From NCBI GenBank assembly GCA_023415815.1, contig JAEZJL010000373.1, forward strand, positions 1 through 11,446: a DNA stretch of 11,446 bases. Direction: 5' to 3'. Positions 6,198 through 11,446 of this stretch are shown here, piece after piece (within the stretch, counting starts at the first letter, position 1; each line of letters opens with the position of its first letter). The translations under genes were made by a program, and so were the position numbers. The DNA comes from Bacillota bacterium (GTDB taxonomy: Bacteria > Bacillota > Clostridia > Acetivibrionales > DTU013). Below the pieces are notes generated by a model that was not told the DNA's origin, searched no databases, and worked only from the letters and a program-made list of their open reading frames with translations.

Positions 6198-6231
6198 CAG
6201 TATTAATACCAATGCAAGGAGGTAAAGCAAA

Positions 6232-7341
6232 ATGCAATATATGGATTATGGAAGGACCGGACTCAGGGTGTCCAGATTCGGACTGGGCTGCATGAGATAT
6301 CCGTCGGATAAAGCCGAGAGCATCAAAATGGTCAGGTATGCCCTGGACAACGGGGTGAACTACCTTGATACGGCATATGTGTACGGAGAGAGCGAGGTAG
6401 TGACCGGAAAGGCTCTGAAGGACGGCTACAGGCAGAAGGCAGTGCTGGCGACGAAATGTCCCGTGTGGATGGTCAATAAGCATTCCGATTACGAGCGGCT
6501 GCTTGACGAGCAGCTGAAGCGACTGGGGACGGATTATGTCGATGTTTACCTGCTTCACAGTCTGAATCACGGCAACTGGGAGAGCGTAAAAAGACATGAC
6601 GGTCTTACTTTCATGGATAAAATGGTGAAGAAGGGAAAGATACGGCACACGGCGTTCTCCTTCCACGGCACGCTCTCTACGTACAAGGAGATTATCAATG
6701 CCTATGATTTCGAGATGGCGCAGATCCAGCTGAACATTCTGGACGAGTATCAGCAGGCGGGAATAGAGGGCATGGAAAAGGCGGCCGAAAAAGGAATGGC
6801 GGTCGTGGTCATGGAGCCTTTAAGGGGCGGATTCCTTGTGGATAAGGTGCCCGATGAAGTAAAACGGCTTGTGGACGGGTATCCGGAAAAGCGGCCGCTT
6901 ATCGAGTGGTGCTTCAGATGGCTGTACGACAAGCCCGAGGTGACCGTCGTACTCAGCGGGACCGGTTCGGTCGCACAGCTGAAGCAGAATATGGAAATAT
7001 TTGATAAAGCGGAATGCAATATCCTTTCTGACGCGGACATCCGGCTGATTTCCGATATAAAGGACGCGTTCGAAGGGAAGAGGAGCATAGGCTGCACTGC
7101 TTGCAGATATTGCATGCCCTGTCCGAACAATGTGGAAATACCCGAGATTTTCAGGCTCTATAACAGCGCAAGCCTTATGCATACGCACTGGGTGGACAGG
7201 GAGCTCTACAAGCAGAATTTCCTGCCTTCCGGAACAGGAGCGGACCGGTGCACCGAATGCGGGCTGTGCATGACTCACTGTCCGCAGGGGCTGAAAATTC
7301 CCGAAAGACTCAGGGAAGCCCACGCGGCGCTGATGAGATAG
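6232..7341 (+). CDS. Aldo/keto reductase with C-terminal iron-sulfur domain
   Basis: A 369-residue oxidoreductase: an aldo/keto reductase barrel (1-280) joined to a ferredoxin-like tail. The AKR catalytic tetrad is visible as D46 and Y51 (YLDTAYVYGESE), K75 (VLATKC) and H109 (VYLLHS). The tail has two cysteine sets: C288-C291-C294-C297 (CTACRYCMPCP) and C340-C343-C346-C350 (CTECGLCMTHCP), enough for two [4Fe-4S] clusters. Such fused proteins are common in anaerobes, where the clusters probably pass electrons between ferredoxin-like partners and the active site; the substrate is usually not known. The ATG has AGGAGGT (6217-6223) 8 nt upstream. It lies 49 bp after the metallopeptidase gene and 75 bp before the transporter, so it may start the operon that continues through the transporter and peptidase. 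Confidence 0.94.
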   Translation: MQYMDYGRTGLRVSRFGLGCMRYPSDKAESIKMVRYALDNGVNYLDTAYVYGESEVVTGKALKDGYRQKAVLATKCPVWMVNKHSDYERLLDEQLKRLGTDYVDVYLLHSLNHGNWESVKRHDGLTFMDKMVKKGKIRHTAFSFHGTLSTYKEIINAYDFEMAQIQLNILDEYQQAGIEGMEKAAEKGMAVVVMEPLRGGFLVDKVPDEVKRLVDGYPEKRPLIEWCFRWLYDKPEVTVVLSGTGSVAQLKQNMEIFDKAECNILSDADIRLISDIKDAFEGKRSIGCTACRYCMPCPNNVEIPEIFRLYNSASLMHTHWVDRELYKQNFLPSGTGADRCTECGLCMTHCPQGLKIPERLREAHAALMR

Positions 7342-7344
7342 GAG

Positions 7345-7403
7345 CGAAAAGCTCTGAACGGCGATTTTCATGGATTTTTGTGCTTTTCGGCACAAGCGAA
7401 AGG
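7345..7403 (+). promoter_or_regulatory. Competing hairpins before the transporter ribosome site
   Basis: CTTTTCG (7383-7389) can pair with CGAAAGG (7397-7403), hiding the transporter's AAAGGA ribosome site. The same bases can pair with CGAAAAGC upstream (7345-7352, eight perfect pairs as GCTTTTCG 7382-7389). TTGTGC (7378-7383) with GCACAA (7390-7395) also excludes the hiding stem. No T-run follows, so this is not a terminator. The pairings are by eye and each is short. Confidence 0.3.
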
Positions 7404-7416
7404 AATGAATATTATT

Positions 7417-8889
7417 ATGAGCGAGCCCTCTTCGGCGCTTAAAATCGGAAAGAGGACCTTTCTTACAGCTGTCGCAATCCTTGGAATCCTGATGCTGCTT
7501 GCCGGGATACTTACGCTGGTTGTTCCGGCGGGCAGCTACGAGCGGATAGCCGCCGACGGAAGGGAAATGATCGATCCCGATTCCTTTCATTACACGCCGG
7601 AGGCCGATTATCCGGCATGGCGCTGGCTTACGGCGCCGGTTGAAGTCCTTGCCGGACCCGACGGGCCGACGGTGCTGGTGATCATATTTTTTATACTGTC
7701 CATTGCCGCCGCTTTTTCGCTGCTTGAGAAAAGCGGCGTGCTGGCCGAGATGATATCAAGGATCGTAAAACGCTTTGAGAAGCAGAAATATCTGCTCCTT
7801 TCGGCGATCGTCCTGTTCTTTATGCTGCTGGGAGCGGTTTTGGGCACCTTTGAGGAAAACATAGCCCTGGTGCCGATAGTTATCGCGCTTGCCCATTTCC
7901 TCGGGTGGGATTCGCTGGTTGGGCTCGGCATGAGCATACTGGCGTCCTGCTTTGGTTTTGCGGCCGCCATTTCAAACCCCTTTTCAATTGCGATAACGCA
8001 AAAGCTCTCCGGCCTTCCGCTTTATTCGGGCTCGGGCTACAGGATCATCATTTTTATCTTCTTTTACCTGCTTGTGGATGTTTTCCTTGTACGCTATGCC
8101 CGTAAAATCGAAAGGAAGCCCGAATTATCGCTTGTTTATGCCGAGGACGCGCCTCTGCGCGCAAGATATTCATCAAAGGGAGCCTTTTCCGGCCTTGAAA
8201 ACGGGGGCTTTGACGCCGGAAGCGCGAGGCTGGGCAGGGCGATGGCATGCTTCATTGTCTTTATGGGGCTGATATTCGCCGCAATCATAGCGGCCTCCAT
8301 GGTGGAGGGCCTGTCCGACCTGGTCATGCCGGTAATCGGCGTGCTTTTCCTGGCAGGCGGAATAATTGCGTCCGGCATGGCCGGACTGAAGGCAAAAGCA
8401 GGCTGGAGCACGGTTTATAAGGGTATTTTGGGTATGGCTCCGGGAATCGTGCTGATACTTATGGCCATGAGCGTTAAATTCATAATAAGCATGGGCGGTA
8501 TAATGGACACCATACTGCACGGCGCTGCGTATGCCATCTCGGGCATGTCGCCCTATGCGGCGGTTTTCATGATCTATGTGCTTGTCCTTGTGCTTGAGCT
8601 CTTTATTGGTTCTTCGTCGGCAAAGGCATTCCTTATAATGCCGATAGTGGCGCCTCTGGCCGATCTCATCGGAGTCACGCGCCAGTCGTCCGTCCTGGCC
8701 TTTTGCTTCGGCGACGGCTTTTCAAACGTCCTGTATCCCACAAACCCCGTATTGCTCATATGCCTGGGTCTCACCGTAGTCAGCTATCCCAGGTGGTTCA
8801 AATGGACTATAAAGCTCCAGCTTGCGGCGTTTGCCGCATCGTGTGTCTTCCTTGCGGCGGCGGTGGCGTTAAAGCTCGGGCCCTTTTAG
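7417..8889 (+). CDS. YfcC/DcuC-family membrane transporter
   Basis: A 490-residue polytopic membrane protein of the YfcC/DcuC group, secondary carriers for dicarboxylates, amino acids or related anions. The start has the family pattern: TM1 (about 14-36) leading to VVPAGSYER (35-43). At least ten further hydrophobic stretches follow, including 85-103, 126-143, 148-163, 167-184, 208-225, 274-294, 301-321, 336-359, 379-397 and 463-486. Conserved-looking loops are LGTFEENIALVPI, SNPFSIAITQ, IGSSSAKAFLIMPI and GDGFSNVLYPTNP. I prefer ATG 7417 because AAAGGA (7399-7404) lies 12 nt upstream; ATG 7405 is too close to it, and TTG 7378 would add residues encoded by the upstream hairpins. The M20 hydrolase follows after 15 bp, so it probably imports that enzyme's substrate or exports its product. 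Substrate unknown. Confidence 0.88.
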   Translation: MSEPSSALKIGKRTFLTAVAILGILMLLAGILTLVVPAGSYERIAADGREMIDPDSFHYTPEADYPAWRWLTAPVEVLAGPDGPTVLVIIFFILSIAAAFSLLEKSGVLAEMISRIVKRFEKQKYLLLSAIVLFFMLLGAVLGTFEENIALVPIVIALAHFLGWDSLVGLGMSILASCFGFAAAISNPFSIAITQKLSGLPLYSGSGYRIIIFIFFYLLVDVFLVRYARKIERKPELSLVYAEDAPLRARYSSKGAFSGLENGGFDAGSARLGRAMACFIVFMGLIFAAIIAASMVEGLSDLVMPVIGVLFLAGGIIASGMAGLKAKAGWSTVYKGILGMAPGIVLILMAMSVKFIISMGGIMDTILHGAAYAISGMSPYAAVFMIYVLVLVLELFIGSSSAKAFLIMPIVAPLADLIGVTRQSSVLAFCFGDGFSNVLYPTNPVLLICLGLTVVSYPRWFKWTIKLQLAAFAASCVFLAAAVALKLGPF

Positions 8890-8904
8890 AACAGGAGGCG
8901 GCGT

Positions 8905-10374
8905 ATGTATATCTATATTATCCCCGCGCTCATTGCGGTATTGATTATAACGGTGCTTGTCAGGGCATATGCCTTCAAAAACGGTACAAACGCTGAAAAT
9001 CCAGGTGAAATAGAGGTGGACGAGGCTGAGGCCGAAAGCGCGCAAAAGCTTTCGGAGGCAATCAGGCTGAAAACCGTTTCCCATATAGAAGCTTCCCTGA
9101 CCGACTGGGATGAGTTCAGAGAATTTCACGCGCTGCTGGAAAGGCTGTTTCCCAATATACACGCTGCCTGTGAAAAGACGGTCATACAGGATTACAGCCT
9201 TGTTTTCCGCTGGAAAGGCGCAAATCCATCCATGAAGCCAGGCCTGATAACTGCCCATATGGACGTGGTGCCTGTTGAAAAGGGTACGGAGGCGGATTGG
9301 GAGCACCCTCCCTTCAGCGGCGATATTGCGGAAGGCTTCGTATGGGGCAGGGGGGCTCTGGATACGAAGATACACCTGATAGCTTCGCTCGAAGCCGCCG
9401 AGCAGCTGATAGGCGAGGGGTTTGTCCCGGACCGGGACATCTATTTCGCATTCGGTCATGACGAAGAGATCGGGGGCCAAAATGGAGCGCAGAATATAGC
9501 AAAGCATTTTAGAGAGATGGACATTGAATTCGAATACCTCCTGGATGAGGGAGGCTGCATAACTGAGGGCGTTGTCGGCGAGATTGCCAGGCCCCTTGCC
9601 ATGATAGGCATAGGAGAAAAGGGCTTCAACAATATAAAGCTGACCTTTAAGGGCGAGGGAGGGCACTCCTCCATGCCGCCCCGGCATTCGGCGCTCGGAC
9701 TTGCGGCTCTGGCGATAAGCCGTCTGGAGAAGCGCCAGTTCCGGCTCAGGCTGATCAAGCCCTTCAGGATGTTTTTAATGAAGACCGGGCCTGAGATGGG
9801 ATTTGTCAACAGGCTCGTCCTTGCAAATCTATGGCTATTCGAGCCGCTGTTCCTGAAAGTTTTTTCAAAAAGCAGGAGCGGAAACGCCATGCTGAGAACT
9901 ACAACGGCGGCAACGATGGCGGAGGGCAGCATCGCGCCAAACGTCCTGCCGCAGAAGGCCTCTGTGGTAGTCAATTTCAGGATTCTGCCGGGCGAAACAG
10001 TCGAAGACCTGCTTGAGCACATAAAGAAAGCGCTTGGGGATATAGAGGCGGAAATTGAGCCGCTGATCCTTGAAAATCCTTCCACCGTGTCCTCCTGTGA
10101 TTCCGAGGCATATAAAAGCATAGCCGCAATCACGGGACAGCTCTGCGGGGATGCGATTGTAGTGCCGTACATTGTGCTCGCCGGTACGGACGCCAGGAAA
10201 TACGAGTCCGTGTGCAGGAATATCTACAGGTTTACGCCATACAGGATAAACAGCCGCGACATGGACAGGATTCACAGCACAAATGAAAGGATATCGCTGA
10301 AGAACGTAAACATGTGCGTTGAATTTTTCCGCGCGTTTTTCAGCCGTCGGGATTCTGAGCGTGTTTCTTCCTGA
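8905..10374 (+). CDS. Membrane-anchored M20-family peptidase (carboxypeptidase S / PM20D1-like)
   Basis: A 489-residue binuclear zinc hydrolase of the M20 family, closest in layout to yeast carboxypeptidase S and animal PM20D1, which cut peptides or N-acyl amino acids. Metal and catalytic residues are all visible: H118 and D120 (ITAHMDVVPV), D153 (GRGALDTKIH), E187/E188 (FGHDEEIGG), D214 (LLDEGG) and H457 (DRIHSTNE). The lid/dimerisation domain is about 235-385. Residues 3-19 form one transmembrane segment followed by R20 and K25, so it is an anchor with no obvious cleavage site. The basic residues after it favour a cytoplasmic catalytic domain, but weakly. AGGAGG (8893-8898) lies 6 nt before the ATG. 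It forms an operon with the transporter 15 bp upstream, and its last 35 bp overlap the convergent AraC gene. Confidence 0.93.
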   Translation: MYIYIIPALIAVLIITVLVRAYAFKNGTNAENPGEIEVDEAEAESAQKLSEAIRLKTVSHIEASLTDWDEFREFHALLERLFPNIHAACEKTVIQDYSLVFRWKGANPSMKPGLITAHMDVVPVEKGTEADWEHPPFSGDIAEGFVWGRGALDTKIHLIASLEAAEQLIGEGFVPDRDIYFAFGHDEEIGGQNGAQNIAKHFREMDIEFEYLLDEGGCITEGVVGEIARPLAMIGIGEKGFNNIKLTFKGEGGHSSMPPRHSALGLAALAISRLEKRQFRLRLIKPFRMFLMKTGPEMGFVNRLVLANLWLFEPLFLKVFSKSRSGNAMLRTTTAATMAEGSIAPNVLPQKASVVVNFRILPGETVEDLLEHIKKALGDIEAEIEPLILENPSTVSSCDSEAYKSIAAITGQLCGDAIVVPYIVLAGTDARKYESVCRNIYRFTPYRINSRDMDRIHSTNERISLKNVNMCVEFFRAFFSRRDSERVSS

Positions 10375-11446
10375 ACTCAAAGGGAGTGACGCCCGTAAGC
10401 CTTTTAAACGCCAGGCTGAAATGATTCTGGTAGTTGTAGCCGACGGCGTGCGCTATTTCATTCAATCGCTTATTTGTATACATAAGCAGGTTTTTGCTGT
10501 GTTCAATGCGTATCTTATTGATGTTGTCCGATAAGGACAGCTTTGTCTCTTTTTTAATCAGACCGGAAAGGTATACGGGGGTAATCCTGGTGTGGTCAGC
10601 CAGGGCTTCCAGCGTGATATTTTCCGTATAATGCGCCTTTATATACTGCAAAGCCCGGTTCACATGCATGGAGAAGGTGTTGCACGCCAATACGGATACC
10701 GCGTGGGCATATGTCCGGGTGATTGTCATTGTATAAGCTACGATTTCATCCGATGTCTTAAGCGTTTCAATTTTTTCCAGGAAGCCGAATTGAAGATGCA
10801 GCATGAGCTCCAGCGGAGCTTTGGCCTGGATGGCGTAAATGCAGGAAAGCGAGCACAATATGATGCAGTTGTTTTTGAGCGAGTTGAAAATATCCCTTGA
10901 GGTCTTTGTGGTCCAGAGAATATCGGCGGATTTATTCAGAAACTCGGCAAGCTCGGCGGTCCTGCCGAGTTTTATTTTTTCCTTCAGCTCTATGATGAAC
11001 TGATATAAATTTCGATAGCCTTCGCTTTTTTCGGTGTCATGGACGCCTGAGCCGGCCAGCCTTTCGAATACCGCGCCGGCGTCCTCCTTTATGCGGCCGT
11101 GGGTGACGGCCTGCCGTGCGGCCCAGCTTTCTGCGTCGGAGGTGCACAGGGCAAGCAGCAGCCTTCCCGAGTGCTCAACCTGTCCGGCGGAGGCCAGCGG
11201 CAAAGCCTTCAATATCGCCCTCAATTCCGGTTTTTTATGGAGCGGCATTTTATTGCATGCCATGAGCTCCTCGATTCTTTTTTCGTCGGGAGAGTATATC
11301 AGGATGGGCCCTGCGATTACCGCTCCTTTTAAAATCCTGTCTTCAAACATTAAAACAATGTTGTATATGAAATAATTGCGCGTGTGGAAGATATGATAGG
11401 CGGCTTCTGCCGGGTCCGGCCGGGAAGCCTCGGAAATCTCTATAAA
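10340..11446 (-). CDS. AraC-family transcriptional regulator, 5' end beyond window
   Basis: A DNA-binding regulator with a C-terminal AraC/XylS domain. Counting from the internal ATG at 11350, the domain spans about 229-332 with two helix-turn-helix units: ITLEALADHTRITPVYLSGL (245-264) and LNEIAHAVGYNYQNHFSLAF (296-315), followed by the family mark KRLTGVTPFEFR. The N-terminal part is a long ligand- or signal-input region without a domain I can name. The frame stays open upstream of ATG 11350 for 32 more codons to the last base of the window, with protein-like sequence (PDPAEAAYHIFHTRNYFIY), and no ribosome site precedes that ATG. The real start is therefore outside. It converges on the M20 gene with a 35-bp overlap and could control the transporter/peptidase operon; that is inference from position only. 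Confidence 0.93.
   Translation of the reverse strand, partial: FIEISEASRPDPAEAAYHIFHTRNYFIYNIVLMFEDRILKGAVIAGPILIYSPDEKRIEELMACNKMPLHKKPELRAILKALPLASAGQVEHSGRLLLALCTSDAESWAARQAVTHGRIKEDAGAVFERLAGSGVHDTEKSEGYRNLYQFIIELKEKIKLGRTAELAEFLNKSADILWTTKTSRDIFNSLKNNCIILCSLSCIYAIQAKAPLELMLHLQFGFLEKIETLKTSDEIVAYTMTITRTYAHAVSVLACNTFSMHVNRALQYIKAHYTENITLEALADHTRITPVYLSGLIKKETKLSLSDNINKIRIEHSKNLLMYTNKRLNEIAHAVGYNYQNHFSLAFKRLTGVTPFEFRKKHAQNPDG

Noticed and set aside
7342..7354. GAGC/GCTC hairpin after the aldo/keto reductase stop as a terminator
   Set aside because: A four-pair stem without a following T-run is too weak.
6820..7590. A 256-codon open frame on the minus strand under the aldo/keto reductase
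   Set aside because: It is antisense to the conserved cysteine motifs and barrel; open antisense frames are common at this GC content.
8869..9687. Long minus-strand frames under the M20 gene (also 9456-10172)
   Set aside because: Both are shadows of a gene with all catalytic residues intact, with low-complexity translations and no ribosome sites.
1..11446. tRNA, rRNA, CRISPR array, insertion sequence, prophage or toxin-antitoxin genes
   Set aside because: No cloverleaf-like block, regularly spaced repeat, transposase or integrase motif, or small paired toxin gene was seen on either strand.

Overview
The window reads as chromosomal DNA of an anaerobic Clostridia-type Firmicute. The signs are strong AGGAGG-type ribosome sites, heavy use of AGG (Arg) and ATA (Ile) codons, AT-rich spacers between genes of moderate GC, a VanR-like regulator/kinase pair, a TM1586-type nitroreductase and an aldo/keto reductase with a C-terminal iron-sulfur domain. 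No species can be named. I see no tRNA, rRNA, insertion sequence, phage gene or CRISPR array.

Layout. (1) 3-446: the C-terminal part of a GNAT acetyltransferase, cut by the left edge, converging on a VOC/PhnB-like protein (458-853, minus). (2) 854-1001: an AT-rich divergent promoter region with a perfect 10-bp palindrome, leading to a HAD phosphatase (1002-1610), which converges on a nitroreductase (1625-2500, minus). (3) 2501-2761: a divergent control region with back-to-back sigma-A-like promoters. On the right side it holds a foldable leader, a possible 25-codon leader ORF and two tandem 11-bp repeats suited to an OmpR-family dimer. (4) 2762-5423: an overlapping response regulator/histidine kinase pair, ended by a strong intrinsic terminator. 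The 3' arm of that hairpin is also the ribosome site of the next gene. (5) 5493-6182: a YgjP-type zinc metallopeptidase. (6) 6232-10374: aldo/keto reductase, YfcC/DcuC-type transporter and membrane-anchored M20 peptidase, all on the plus strand; the last two are 15 bp apart and clearly one operon. (7) 10340-11446: an AraC-family regulator on the minus strand. It overlaps the 3' end of the M20 gene by 35 bp and stays open to the right edge, so its true start lies outside.

How the genes may work together. The kinase and regulator form one signalling pair, probably autoregulated through the tandem repeats. The transporter and M20 hydrolase look like an import-and-cleave unit for a small acylated amino acid, peptide or carboxylate; the substrate cannot be read from sequence, and the AraC neighbour is an untested candidate regulator. 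The remaining enzymes look like independent housekeeping or stress functions. No gene belongs to a wholly unknown family. The most unusual content is in the RNA-level and promoter-level signals between genes: the terminator/ribosome-site overlap at 5448-5492, the regulator leader at 2602-2761, and the competing hairpins before the transporter at 7345-7403.
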